DNA of 37,563 nt from Oscillospiraceae bacterium (lineage in GTDB: Bacteria; Bacillota; Clostridia; Saccharofermentanales; Saccharofermentanaceae), in assembly GCA_015069215.1 (NCBI GenBank), contig SVJC01000009.1, forward strand, positions 1 through 37,563. Reading direction: 5' to 3'. Both the position numbers and the translations under genes were made by a program. This document shows, in pieces, positions 1 through 7,813 of this stretch. The notes under the pieces are model-generated. The model had not been told where the DNA came from, did no database searches, and saw only the letters and a list, made by a program, of their open reading frames with translations. Position 1 is the first letter of the stretch. Every line of letters starts with the position of its first letter.

Positions 1-136
1 TTCACAGATCTCTCGTCGTGCGCTCACAACGCAGCAGGCTAACGTACATAGAGTTAAGGTTGTTGTTGACGGCACCCCCAAGACAATGAACGTTTGCACT
101 CGTTGCCTGCGTTCCGGCAAGGTCAAGAGAGCGTAA
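1..136 (+). CDS. rpmB: 50S ribosomal protein L28, C-terminal part
   Basis: The window opens inside this gene; 44 codons and a TAA stop (134-136) are visible. The tail has the features of the L28 C-terminus: a VHRVKVVVDGTPK strand followed by the conserved CTRCLRSGKVKRA end. L28 is a structural protein of the large ribosomal subunit. The two cysteines of the CTRC motif are the kind found in zinc-binding forms of L28, but the other pair would lie upstream of the window. It is followed directly by a strong terminator and is convergent with serS. Confidence 0.93.
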   Translation, partial: SQISRRALTTQQANVHRVKVVVDGTPKTMNVCTRCLRSGKVKRA

Positions 137-160
137 TCTATTTTGATTCTATAACAAATA

Positions 161-190
161 AGCTCCGGAGATTCCGGAGCTTTTGTTTTG
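161..190 (+). terminator. Rho-independent terminator after rpmB
   Basis: A perfect 9-bp stem (161-169 with 173-181) closes a 3-base loop and is followed by a T-rich run that continues to about 205. It sits 25 bases after the rpmB stop. The other strand also has an AT-rich tail, so it may partly stop serS transcription as well. Confidence 0.88.
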
Positions 191-203
191 CTTTGTTTTT
201 GTT

Positions 204-241
204 TTCCCGAAAAGGGAGCCGGGAAGTTAATTACTTCCCGG
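204..241 (-). terminator. Possible hairpin at the serS 3' end
   Basis: A 9-bp inverted repeat (219-227 with 233-241) encloses the serS stop codon, and a small CCC/GGG hairpin lies at 206-216. On the serS strand there is no clear U-run after it, so it may be an RNA-stabilising hairpin or a weak terminator; the rpmB hairpin just beyond could do the final stop. Confidence 0.4.
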
Positions 242-1520
242 GAACCTCGATAACGGACTTGCCGCCCATGTAAGGCCTCAGTGCCTCGGGGATCCTGATG
301 GAGCCGTCTTCGTTGAGGTTGTTCTCTAAGAAGGCGATGAGCATTCTCGGAGGAGCAACGCATGTATTGTTAAGAGTATGAGCGAGGTATGTGCCCTCGG
401 GTCCTCTGATTCTGATCTTAAGGCGTCTTGCCTGAGCATCACCCAGGTTGGAGCAGGAACCGACTTCGAAATACTTTTTCTGTCTGGGAGACCATGCCTC
501 AACGTCGCAGGACTTGACCTTAAGGTCAGCCAAGTCGCCGGAGCAGCACTCAAGCGTTCTTACGGGGATGTCCAGTGAACGGAAGTAATCTACGGTGTTC
601 TGCCAGAGCTTGTCATACCACTTCATGGAATCCTCAGGCTTGCAGACTACGATCATTTCCTGCTTTTCGAACTGGTGGATCCTGTATACGCCACGCTCCT
701 CGATGCCGTGTGCACCGACCTCCTTACGGAAGCAGGGAGAGTAGGATGTGAGAGTCTGGGGGAGCTTGTCCTCGTCTGTGATCGTATCGATGAACTTACC
801 GATCATGGAGTGCTCGGAAGTACCGATGAGATAGAGGTCTTCGCCTTCGATCTTATACATCATGTTTTCCATCTCGGCGAAGCTCATAACTCCGGTAACA
901 ACGGAAGATCTGATCATGTAAGGCGGGATGTAATATGTAAAGCCCCTGTCGATCATGAAGTCTCTTGCATAAGAAAGGCAAGCGGAATGGAGTCTTGCGA
1001 TATCACCCTTGAGGTAATAGAAACCGTTTCCGGATGTCTCTCTTGCCTGATCGAGCTCAATGCCGTCGAGCTTTTCCATGATGTCAACGTGGTAGGGAAC
1101 TTCGAACTCGGGAACGAAAGGCTCGCCGAACTTCTCGATCTCAACGTTTTCTGAATCGTCTTTGCCGATCGGAACGGAAGGATCGATGATGTTAGGGATG
1201 ATGAGCATGATCTTTCTGATCTCTTCTTCGAGCTCTGTCTCCTTAACGGAAAGTGCCTCGAGCTCTTCGGCCATGTCAGTGACCTGCTTCTTGACCTCTT
1301 CAGCTTCTTCCTTCTTGCCCTGAGCCATGAGCGCACCGATCTGTTTGCTGACCTTGTTGCGGTTTGCTCTTAAAGCCTCCGCGCGGGTCTTGCTCTCACG
1401 GAATTCCTTATCAAGTTCGATGACCTTGTCAACCAAAGGAAGCTTTTCGTCCTGGAACTTGTTCTTAATGTTCTGCTTTACGATGTCAGGGTTGGTCCTG
1501 AGGAATTTGATATCGAGCAT
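231..1520 (-). CDS. serS: Seryl-tRNA synthetase
   Basis: Cytoplasmic class II aminoacyl-tRNA synthetase that charges tRNA-Ser (and tRNA-Sec where present) with serine. The 429-residue length is normal for bacterial SerS. Residues 1-110 form the charged long-helix tRNA-binding arm (coiled coil rich in Glu/Lys). The catalytic core shows TSEHSMIGKF, the class II motif 2 region with FRKEVGAHG and GVYRIHQFEKQE, and a C-terminal motif 3 region around NNTCVAPPRMLIAFLEN. The ATG at 1518-1520 has an AAGGAGAA ribosome site. It has its own promoter just inside the 3' end of the upstream gene. There is no room for a T-box leader, which many Firmicutes use to control serS, so control here is probably different. 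Confidence 0.97.
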   Translation of the reverse strand: MLDIKFLRTNPDIVKQNIKNKFQDEKLPLVDKVIELDKEFRESKTRAEALRANRNKVSKQIGALMAQGKKEEAEEVKKQVTDMAEELEALSVKETELEEEIRKIMLIIPNIIDPSVPIGKDDSENVEIEKFGEPFVPEFEVPYHVDIMEKLDGIELDQARETSGNGFYYLKGDIARLHSACLSYARDFMIDRGFTYYIPPYMIRSSVVTGVMSFAEMENMMYKIEGEDLYLIGTSEHSMIGKFIDTITDEDKLPQTLTSYSPCFRKEVGAHGIEERGVYRIHQFEKQEMIVVCKPEDSMKWYDKLWQNTVDYFRSLDIPVRTLECCSGDLADLKVKSCDVEAWSPRQKKYFEVGSCSNLGDAQARRLKIRIRGPEGTYLAHTLNNTCVAPPRMLIAFLENNLNEDGSIRIPEALRPYMGGKSVIEVPGK

Positions 1521-1552
1521 ATCGTTCTCCTTTTACCTTTTATAATTTACCT

Positions 1553-1581
1553 ATTTTATTCTTAGGATATTGTTTTATCAA
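1553..1581 (-). promoter_or_regulatory. Sigma-A-type promoter of serS
   Basis: On the minus strand, TTGATA (1576-1581) and TAAAAT (1553-1558) are separated by 17 bases. The -35 box overlaps the TGA stop of the upstream gene. The predicted start leaves a leader of about 25-30 bases before serS. Confidence 0.6.
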
Positions 1582-2936
1582 TCAGTTTCGACAGACATGT
1601 TGCCGTCGTATTTTCCTGCCGGATAATTGACTGAAGGATCCCATAGTATGAATTCGGTTATTCCGAGGTCCTTGCATGCCTTTATCTGCGCGTTAATCTC
1701 GTTATAGCCGTAGTTTATGTAGTTGCCCTTGCCTATGTAAGACGCCGTAAAGGACTGGATGTACGGCCTTACTTTCGTGAAGCCTTTTTGCTTGTAGATG
1801 TCCTGGCAGCTGTAAAGAACGCTGTATACGATGAGGTAAGGCTCTTTGTCGGGGAAGGGGAAAGTCCTTCCGCCGAGTCTCGTTCCGAGCGCGTAGTGGG
1901 AAGGGTAGACCATCGGGCAGCAGGAATCGATGCCTGTCATTCCGAGAGTCTCGAATTCCTGACCGATTATCCTTGCGTCAACTGGGGATGTGAGGACCGT
2001 ACCGAAGATATCGGCTGAAACAGGTACTCCCATCTTGTCCTGAAGACGGATCCTTGCTTCCTGCAGGAAGCGGTTGATGGCTTCCGCCTTGGTCGGGAAA
2101 GTTCCTTCTGCGCCGTAATACGGCGTCTTGTCGTTCTTATAACCTACGGGGAATCTGACATAGTCGTACTGGATCTCATCGATGCCGTAGGATGCGGCTT
2201 CTTCAGCAAGTTCTATCAGGTATTCCCAGTTTTCCCTGTTATATGGGCTTAAGAACGGACGCTTACCTTCGCTCGAAAAGAGCACCATTTCGCCGCTCTC
2301 ATCCTTGATCGCCCTGTCAGGGAACTTTTTGGCTGCCGTAGAATCATTGAAGGAAACGATACGTCCGATTATGCGGAGGCCGTTTGCGTGGCACTTGTCG
2401 ATCATGTCCTTGAGAACGTAATTGTCCCAGACGTAGCCGATCTTCTTGGCGGTAGCGTTCTTGGACATGTAGGGAATGCCGTATTCATTCTTGAGGTCTA
2501 ATACAATGGTGTTGAGTTCGCTCTTCTTGCAAAGGTCGATCGCGGAATCGATCTTTCCGCCGCTTCCGACATATACACCCCTGACGTTAAAATGCTCTAC
2601 TGTCTTGACTTCAGCTTCGGGGATCTCCTTGAGAGGACCGAACATCGCGTCAGCCTCCGGATTGTCGGGGAGGAGTTCAGTGTGCATCGATGCCAGCGTC
2701 GTAAAGGAATTCTCCGTGGAGATGATGGGGACGACGGTGCCTGTAGGTTTGTTGGCTTCGATCTTAGAGGAGATGGACTTGGTCAGACGCGTTATGCCTG
2801 CGACCGAGATAAGAAGAGCCATGACTACGGCTATTGCCGTCAAAACGGTAAACATGTGCTGAAGCTTGAGCAAACGCGCGGCTTCATACGGGGAATTGAT
2901 CTTTTGGGGCTGTTTTCCGTTAGTGTTCTTTTTCAT
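1578..2936 (-). CDS. Membrane-anchored putative glycoside hydrolase (DUF4015 family)
   Basis: The protein is 452 residues from the chosen ATG at 2934-2936, which begins MKKNTNGKQPQ. A short basic cytoplasmic tail is followed by one membrane helix (about residues 28-50), so the catalytic domain should face outside. The rest resembles the DUF4015 putative glycoside hydrolase family, a TIM-barrel group: VRGVYVGSGG at the first strand, the hallmark IDEIQYDYVRFP strand, and PVSADIFGT and SCCPMVYPSHYA further on. Substrate is unknown; cell-wall or surface polysaccharide is possible. An in-frame ATG 13 codons upstream (2975) lies inside the promoter and has no ribosome site. The chosen ATG also lacks a clear ribosome site but is placed almost at the predicted transcript start. 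Confidence 0.85.
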   Translation of the reverse strand: MKKNTNGKQPQKINSPYEAARLLKLQHMFTVLTAIAVVMALLISVAGITRLTKSISSKIEANKPTGTVVPIISTENSFTTLASMHTELLPDNPEADAMFGPLKEIPEAEVKTVEHFNVRGVYVGSGGKIDSAIDLCKKSELNTIVLDLKNEYGIPYMSKNATAKKIGYVWDNYVLKDMIDKCHANGLRIIGRIVSFNDSTAAKKFPDRAIKDESGEMVLFSSEGKRPFLSPYNRENWEYLIELAEEAASYGIDEIQYDYVRFPVGYKNDKTPYYGAEGTFPTKAEAINRFLQEARIRLQDKMGVPVSADIFGTVLTSPVDARIIGQEFETLGMTGIDSCCPMVYPSHYALGTRLGGRTFPFPDKEPYLIVYSVLYSCQDIYKQKGFTKVRPYIQSFTASYIGKGNYINYGYNEINAQIKACKDLGITEFILWDPSVNYPAGKYDGNMSVETD

Positions 2937-2943
2937 AAAGATA

Positions 2944-2971
2944 ATTATACAAGGCGATCCTGAAATGACAA
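2944..2971 (-). promoter_or_regulatory. Strong promoter of the DUF4015 gene, near-leaderless
   Basis: On the minus strand, TTGTCA (2966-2971), a 16-base spacer and a perfect TATAAT (2944-2949). The predicted transcription start is about 2937, one base before the chosen ATG, which suggests a leaderless or very short-leader mRNA. Confidence 0.6.
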
Positions 2972-2997
2972 ACATTATACCGAAGAACGCGCGTTTA

Positions 2998-3006
2998 TGC
3001 TAAAAT
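2998..3006 (+). promoter_or_regulatory. Possible extended -10 promoter for the Nudix-YigZ pair
   Basis: TG-C-TAAAAT at 2998-3006 matches an extended -10 element and lies 38 bases before the Nudix start. No good -35 box is seen at the right distance, so this is tentative. It is divergent from the DUF4015 promoter. Confidence 0.35.
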
Positions 3007-3043
3007 ACTATTGTTATGAATCTTTGATTTTTAAGAGGTTGAT

Positions 3044-3463
3044 ATGATCATACGCAATTGTGCAGGAGGTGTCGTTTTTCGCGGTGACAAGGTTCTGCTC
3101 GTTTGCAATGACAAACACGAATGGGGTTTCCCGAAAGGCGTAATCAGATCATCAGAAAAGAGCAAGCTCACTGATCTCGTTTCGAAAAGGATCAAGGAAG
3201 AGACAGGTATAACCGCAAAGGTCCTGGCACCTTGCGGCAAGACCAATTATGAGTATTATTCGATCTCACGCAATAAGCCGGTGCATAACAATATCTCCTG
3301 GTTCGTAATGGCTGCCAAGGATGCGGAGATCGTGATAACTCCCGAGACGGGCACGGTCGGAGCCAGGTTTGAACCTGTCGAGAAAGCGCTTTCCCAGATC
3401 ACTTACAGCCAGGACAAGGCCCTTTTGATGATGGCCTACCAGAAATACAGGGAGCTTGCCTGA
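3044..3463 (+). CDS. Nudix (MutT-like) hydrolase with a variant Nudix box
   Basis: A 139-residue cytoplasmic protein of typical single-domain Nudix size. It starts IIRNCAGGVVFRG, a standard first strand, then has HEWGFPKG leading into the Nudix box at residues 32-56. The box keeps G32, E38 and the metal-binding EETGI end (E52, E53, G55). It has two extra residues in the middle and KRI in place of the usual REU. Nudix enzymes hydrolyse nucleoside diphosphates linked to another moiety; the substrate cannot be told here. AAGAGGT precedes the ATG. The gene overlaps or abuts the YigZ gene, so the two are probably co-translated. Confidence 0.82.
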   Translation: MIIRNCAGGVVFRGDKVLLVCNDKHEWGFPKGVIRSSEKSKLTDLVSKRIKEETGITAKVLAPCGKTNYEYYSISRNKPVHNNISWFVMAAKDAEIVITPETGTVGARFEPVEKALSQITYSQDKALLMMAYQKYRELA

Positions 3464-3464
3464 T

Positions 3465-4106
3465 TTGCCTTACGAGTCCAGACTTACCTCGGAGGGCAGT
3501 TCCCGTATCGAGATCAAAAAATCCGTTTTCATAGGTCATTGTGCTTCCGTGGCAAGTCCTGCTGAAGCAGCTGATTTCATTGCAAAAGAAAGAAAGACTT
3601 ATCCTGACGCCAGGCACGTCTGTTATGCGTGGCGGACAGGAGGCGAGGCCGCAAACCAGAAGTCCAGCGACGACGGAGAGCCTTCGGGAACTGCGGGACA
3701 GCCCCTTTTGTCTTTGCTGACAGATAACGATCTCAACAACACGATAGTATGCGTAACGAGATATTTCGGAGGCATTCTTTTGGGAAAAGGCGGACTCATG
3801 CGCGCATACAGGGAGAGCGGACTAGCAGCTCTTGCAGACGGAGGCCCGGTTGTAATGACTCCCGGCAGGAAACTTGGCATAAGGTGCGATTATGCTTTCT
3901 ATGAAAAGCTTTCACGAAAAGCATCACAGAAGGAATGGACATTTGAAGACGTCGGGTTTGACAGCGACGTGTCCCTGACGCTCCTTCTCCCTTTGTCAGA
4001 CGTGAAAGAAGCAGAGACATTTCTTGCTGATGAGAGCTGCGGCAAAGTAGTCCCGGAGCACGGGGATGATATACTTATCCCCGGCGGAAAAGTATCCCTA
4101 AATTGA
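3465..4106 (+). CDS. YigZ/IMPACT family protein (UPF0029)
   Basis: About 213 residues. The N-terminal domain shows the family signature: IEIKKSVFIGH, then DARHVCYAWR, the SSDDGEPSGTAGQPLL block, and VTRYFGGILLGKGGLMRAY. The C-terminal part fits the smaller ferredoxin-like domain of this family. The role is uncertain; eukaryotic IMPACT relatives bind GCN1, and the bacterial proteins have no settled function. No ATG is available. I choose the TTG at 3465 because the GGGAG at 3450-3454 is 10 bases away. The TTG at 3456 would have only 1 base of spacing and would overlap the Nudix gene by 8 bases. Confidence 0.85.
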   Translation: MPYESRLTSEGSSRIEIKKSVFIGHCASVASPAEAADFIAKERKTYPDARHVCYAWRTGGEAANQKSSDDGEPSGTAGQPLLSLLTDNDLNNTIVCVTRYFGGILLGKGGLMRAYRESGLAALADGGPVVMTPGRKLGIRCDYAFYEKLSRKASQKEWTFEDVGFDSDVSLTLLLPLSDVKEAETFLADESCGKVVPEHGDDILIPGGKVSLN

Positions 4107-4157
4107 TAAAACTTAACGCATTTTTGCCTACAATTAAGGAATGTTTGCGATTAAACT

Positions 4158-4173
4158 TGATAATGAATTATCA
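4158..4173. promoter_or_regulatory. Inverted repeat upstream of the HtrA gene
   Basis: A perfect 7-bp inverted repeat, TGATAAT-GA-ATTATCA, lies 26 bases before the HtrA start. It could be an operator or a small RNA hairpin. I found no convincing -10/-35 pair next to it. Confidence 0.3.
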
Positions 4174-4199
4174 GACCTTTTTCGGAATGAGGTGACACA

Positions 4200-5888
4200 A
4201 TGGAAGAGAATAACAATGACAATTCACGGGAATTGGAAAATAAGATCGAGACACCTGCAACTGAACCGGTAATACCGGCAGGTCAGCCTTCACCGTTTCA
4301 ACCGGTACCCCAGACTGCAAATCCCGCGCAGTCAGTTTCTTATCAGCAGCCCGTAGCACAGCAGATGTATTATGCAAGGCCCGTTCCGAACGGTTACGGC
4401 ATGTATGTACAGCCTGCTCAGCAGGTTCCCGTACAGCAGGCAGTTCCGACGCAGCAGGTCATTCAGTATCCCCAGAGGACACAGGTCGTTCCTGCGAGCC
4501 AGGCTCATCAGCAGGCAGCTGCAGCTGCTCCCAATGCAGGTGAACAGAAGACAGCTTCCGCACCTTCACCGAGCGGTTCAGGCAACGGCGGAAAGAGGAA
4601 CATTGTTTTCCCCGTTATATGTTCGATCCTGATTGCTGTCCTTTTCATCTATTCTGCAGGACAGACGTTATACATCATAGGCCTCAACAAGAAGCTGACC
4701 GATTCAACGTCCCAGACGACTACGGAGACGACAGAACCGACTGATGAGAGCAGTACTGATGAGAGCGGTGAGACAAGCGGGAGCGAAGAACCCACTGAGA
4801 CCACCGGTGAGAGCGGCAAGTTCTCGATCGATAAGGGCGGATCGTCCACCGATCCTAACAGGAAGTCTCTTCCTACAACTGAGATAGTTGAAGCGGCAAG
4901 CCCTGCAACGATCCCCGTATACATCATGAAGGGAAAGGGCTCATCTGCAAGGAAGGCAGCTTCCGGAACGGGATTCATTATCTCCCAGGACGGTTACATC
5001 GTAACTAATGCCCATGTAGTCAAGTATGTTGTTGATTCTCCTTCTTCTTACAAAGTTACCGTGCTCCTGCCGGACGACACGGATCCGGTCGATGCGGAGA
5101 TCGTAGGATCAGACACAACAACGGATATCGCCGTCCTCAAGGTTACGACAGACAGGACTCTTCCTTTCCTCAAGTTCGGTGACTCGGATAAGCTTAAGAG
5201 CGGTGAACTCGTAATAGCTATCGGAAACGCCATGGGACAGCTTGATGACACCGTAACCGTAGGCGTTGTATCCGCTACGAACCGTGACATCAGCTCCAGC
5301 GGATATACGATCAAGGTCATCCAGACTGATGCCGCCATCAACAACGGTAACAGCGGCGGCCCTCTCCTCAATTCTTATGGAGAAGTCGTCGGCATCACAA
5401 ATGCCAAGATCAACTCTTCGATCTCTGAAGGCCTTGGCTTTGCGATCCCCGTTAATTCCGTCAAGGATGTCATCGAAAACATCATCAACTACGGTAAGGT
5501 TACCAACCGTCCGTTCCTCGGAATCTCCGTCAGGAAATACGATGAGGGCGAATATGCTGAAGGCGCTGAAGCAGGCGTTTACTGCGTTGAAGTAACACCC
5601 GGCGGTCCTGCGGATAAGGCAGGCATCAAGGCCGGTGACAGACTTGTCAGCATTGATGGTGTTGAAATTAAGAGTTCTAATGATATTATTGGTGTACGTG
5701 ATTCGCACAAGGTTGGTGACAGCGTAGAGGTTGTCGTAGACCGTAACGGTTCAAACCGCACGTTGACACTGGTGATCGGCGATTCCGGCGATTTCCAGGA
5801 TGAACAGTCAGGAAAGAAGGCAACGCCTACTCCCAGACCGTCCAGAAGGACTGAACGCGATCCGTACGAAGATGAAGAAGACGAGTAA
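4200..5888 (+). CDS. Membrane-anchored HtrA/DegP-type serine protease with one PDZ domain
   Basis: A 562-residue protein that should degrade or check misfolded proteins outside the membrane. Residues 1-130 are a Gln/Pro-rich, probably disordered cytoplasmic tail. One membrane helix follows (about 135-157), then a Thr/Ser/Glu linker (about 160-215). The trypsin-like domain has a complete catalytic triad: H272 in TNAHVV, D309 in TTTDIAVLK and S385 in NNGNSGGPLL. A single PDZ domain covers about 440-530 (GPADKAGIKAGDRLVSIDG), and the end is an acidic tail. The Firmicutes HtrA family usually has this cytoplasmic tail-TM-protease-PDZ layout, but this tail is long. GAGGTGA precedes the ATG. A 41-residue membrane protein gene follows in the same transcript. 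Confidence 0.95.
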   Translation: MEENNNDNSRELENKIETPATEPVIPAGQPSPFQPVPQTANPAQSVSYQQPVAQQMYYARPVPNGYGMYVQPAQQVPVQQAVPTQQVIQYPQRTQVVPASQAHQQAAAAAPNAGEQKTASAPSPSGSGNGGKRNIVFPVICSILIAVLFIYSAGQTLYIIGLNKKLTDSTSQTTTETTEPTDESSTDESGETSGSEEPTETTGESGKFSIDKGGSSTDPNRKSLPTTEIVEAASPATIPVYIMKGKGSSARKAASGTGFIISQDGYIVTNAHVVKYVVDSPSSYKVTVLLPDDTDPVDAEIVGSDTTTDIAVLKVTTDRTLPFLKFGDSDKLKSGELVIAIGNAMGQLDDTVTVGVVSATNRDISSSGYTIKVIQTDAAINNGNSGGPLLNSYGEVVGITNAKINSSISEGLGFAIPVNSVKDVIENIINYGKVTNRPFLGISVRKYDEGEYAEGAEAGVYCVEVTPGGPADKAGIKAGDRLVSIDGVEIKSSNDIIGVRDSHKVGDSVEVVVDRNGSNRTLTLVIGDSGDFQDEQSGKKATPTPRPSRRTERDPYEDEEDE

Positions 5889-5913
5889 TATTTGTTAAGG
5901 AAGGGTACGATAA

Positions 5914-6039
5914 ATGAGCAGCAGTGCAAACAGACAGAAGGTTGGAACAAAGTTGGTAGCCTGGATCATCATTGGAGCCATGCTCATGACTTTCGTGTGT
6001 ACGTTCATCATGATTCTTATGTCGCAGTTTGCGAAGTGA
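5914..6039 (+). CDS. 41-residue single-helix membrane protein
   Basis: An ATG at 5914 with a strong AAGGAAGG ribosome site about 10 bases upstream starts a 41-codon reading frame ending in TGA at 6037. The product has a short basic start (MSSSANRQKVGTK) and one hydrophobic helix (about residues 14-36) ending SQFAK. It lies 25 bases after the HtrA gene and before a strong terminator, so it is co-transcribed with the protease. I do not recognise a family with confidence; it resembles the small DUF4044-type membrane proteins of Firmicutes only in size and layout. It could be a regulator or partner of HtrA, which is inference from position. Confidence 0.7.
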   Translation: MSSSANRQKVGTKLVAWIIIGAMLMTFVCTFIMILMSQFAK

Positions 6040-6065
6040 CGTCCTGAATTTATAACACAAATAAG

Positions 6066-6093
6066 AAAGCCCGGCAGTGCCGGGCTTTTAATT
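6066..6093. terminator. Bidirectional terminator between convergent genes
   Basis: A perfect 11-bp inverted repeat (6066-6076 with 6078-6088) with AAA on one side and TTT on the other. It can stop the HtrA operon from the left and the foldase gene from the right. Confidence 0.85.
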
Positions 6094-6109
6094 GCGTTTT
6101 GTCAGCTCC

Positions 6110-7813
6110 TTAAGGAACGTCACTTATCTGGTCAAGGCCTTCCTTGTGGAATTCCCACATGTAGTCGACTGCCTTAGAATTGATGAATTCCTGATAGTTG
6201 TTCATTCTTATGTAGCTGTTGACCCTGTCATACCATTCAGGGTTGGAAGACTCAGAGATGTAGAAGATGACATAGAAAACGCCGTCTTCTTCAACAAGGG
6301 TCTTATCCTGGAACTTACGGTCATCGGAGAAGATCCATCCGGACAGTGTGCTGGAATACTTCTCGTAATAGATGTTGTCGTCCTGCTGGATCTCGAGCTG
6401 ACCGGAAAGGACGTTGTCATTGAATACGTTCTCGATCTCGGCACAGCTGTCGGCGTCATCGATGTAATCGAAAATCTTCTGCGCCAGTGCCTGGGTTCCT
6501 GACAGATCGGGAGCCTGGCCTTCCTTTGTCTGCGAGCTGACCTTCATGATGTAGCAGCTGCGCATAGGAGCGGTCATACGCTGTCTGGATACGAATACGA
6601 GGATGATGGGGAAGCCGTCCTCATCAGGGAATATCGTGGCATCGCCTACGGTACGTCCGTCCTCAAAGAGCCATTCCCTGAATTCAGTGTGAGTGAAATC
6701 ATCGTAACGCGCATCGGGAACAAGGGTGGAATCCTCCTGCTCGAGCGTATTTGAAGCTGCGCCCTTGGGGAAGATCTTAGCTGCTTCTGCCTCGAACTTG
6801 GAAGGATCGCGGTTCATGGCATCGATGATCTCCTGGGCATGCAGGTTGGCGGTGTCGATGAATGCCTGGTCCCTCTGGTCGTAATTGATCCTGAGGAGCT
6901 TGTAGCTTACGACATCGTAGATGTTTCTTGACTCGTTGTATGCTTCCTCTGCCTGTTCGTCTGAAGCGGAGAGCTCAGCGAGCTTCTCGTCTTCTGCGTA
7001 GTCATCGGTGAAATACTTTTTCGCAAGGACCCTGATGATGCACTGCTCATCGACCTGGGATCCGAAAACGCCCTTGATGTATGTGTTGAGCGGAACGCCG
7101 AGCTCGGTGGCCTTTGTCTTGAGCCAGTCAACATAAGCGTTGGCACGGTCGTAGTGGCTGGGCTCGATCTTATACCCCTTTGCTGTCGCGTCATCGTAAA
7201 GGATCTCCATCTTCTGAAGGTCCTGAGCGGTCAGATAACGGAAATAGTCCCTGTAGGTAGGGAATGAATCGTCATCCGGGTATGTTGATGAGAGCATCGT
7301 TTCCGTTGTGGCAGCGAAAAGATCGACGCCTTCGCTCAAAAGCTCAAAGTGATACATGAAGCTGAACTCGTCGCTCGGAATGTCTCTTCCGTGAATGGTG
7401 ACCGGGCTTCTGAAGGATTTGTCCATGCCCGTGTCGATGAAGAATGAGAGCGCAGCTACGATGAATACAATCAGTACTGCGATTATGACGAAACCGATAC
7501 CTGCGTTCCTGCGTAGACGCTCTTTCTTTTCCTCGCTGTTTTCCGCGATCCTGTCAGCCAGTCTGTCGAGCTCGAAAACGGCCTGATTGACTTCTTCAGG
7601 CTCTTCATCCTTGGCTTTTTCCTTTTCCTTGTCCTTTTCTTCGGGCAGGGTTTCGTTCTGTTCTGCTGCCTCTTTGCCCGTCAGGAGCTCGGGATCGATC
7701 TCCGACGTGTTCTGGAGAGTAACGTGCTCTTCCTGTTCAGACGCAACAGCCAGTGCTTTTTCGTCTATCTTGGGTTCGCGGACCTTTTTTTCTTTTTTCT
7801 CTTTGTTCTTCAT
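6110..7813 (-). CDS. Membrane-anchored SurA/PrsA-like foldase with divergent parvulin-like regions
   Basis: A 567-residue protein. Residues 1-100 are a very charged, Lys/Glu-rich cytoplasmic tail; one membrane helix spans about 106-125; the remainder is outside. The first outer part (about 140-290) is helical and resembles the SurA_N/PrsA chaperone region. Two stretches follow with a parvulin-like pattern: VVSYKLLRINYDQ up to GFPIILVFVSRQR, and SCYIMKVSS up to GVFYVIFYISESS. The usual parvulin catalytic residues are not evident, so it may be a chaperone without isomerase activity. The start codon overlaps the lipid kinase stop by one base (TGATG), which indicates translational coupling. Assignment to the peptidylprolyl-isomerase superfamily is by pattern only. 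Confidence 0.65.
   Translation of the reverse strand: MKNKEKKEKKVREPKIDEKALAVASEQEEHVTLQNTSEIDPELLTGKEAAEQNETLPEEKDKEKEKAKDEEPEEVNQAVFELDRLADRIAENSEEKKERLRRNAGIGFVIIAVLIVFIVAALSFFIDTGMDKSFRSPVTIHGRDIPSDEFSFMYHFELLSEGVDLFAATTETMLSSTYPDDDSFPTYRDYFRYLTAQDLQKMEILYDDATAKGYKIEPSHYDRANAYVDWLKTKATELGVPLNTYIKGVFGSQVDEQCIIRVLAKKYFTDDYAEDEKLAELSASDEQAEEAYNESRNIYDVVSYKLLRINYDQRDQAFIDTANLHAQEIIDAMNRDPSKFEAEAAKIFPKGAASNTLEQEDSTLVPDARYDDFTHTEFREWLFEDGRTVGDATIFPDEDGFPIILVFVSRQRMTAPMRSCYIMKVSSQTKEGQAPDLSGTQALAQKIFDYIDDADSCAEIENVFNDNVLSGQLEIQQDDNIYYEKYSSTLSGWIFSDDRKFQDKTLVEEDGVFYVIFYISESSNPEWYDRVNSYIRMNNYQEFINSKAVDYMWEFHKEGLDQISDVP

Noticed and set aside
1521-1577. T-box leader controlling serS
   Set aside because: The promoter leaves only about 25-30 bases of leader, far too short for a T-box, and no T-box sequence is seen.
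5109-5708. A 199-codon minus-strand frame inside the HtrA gene
   Set aside because: It lies opposite the protease and PDZ coding sequence and shows no family features or start signals.
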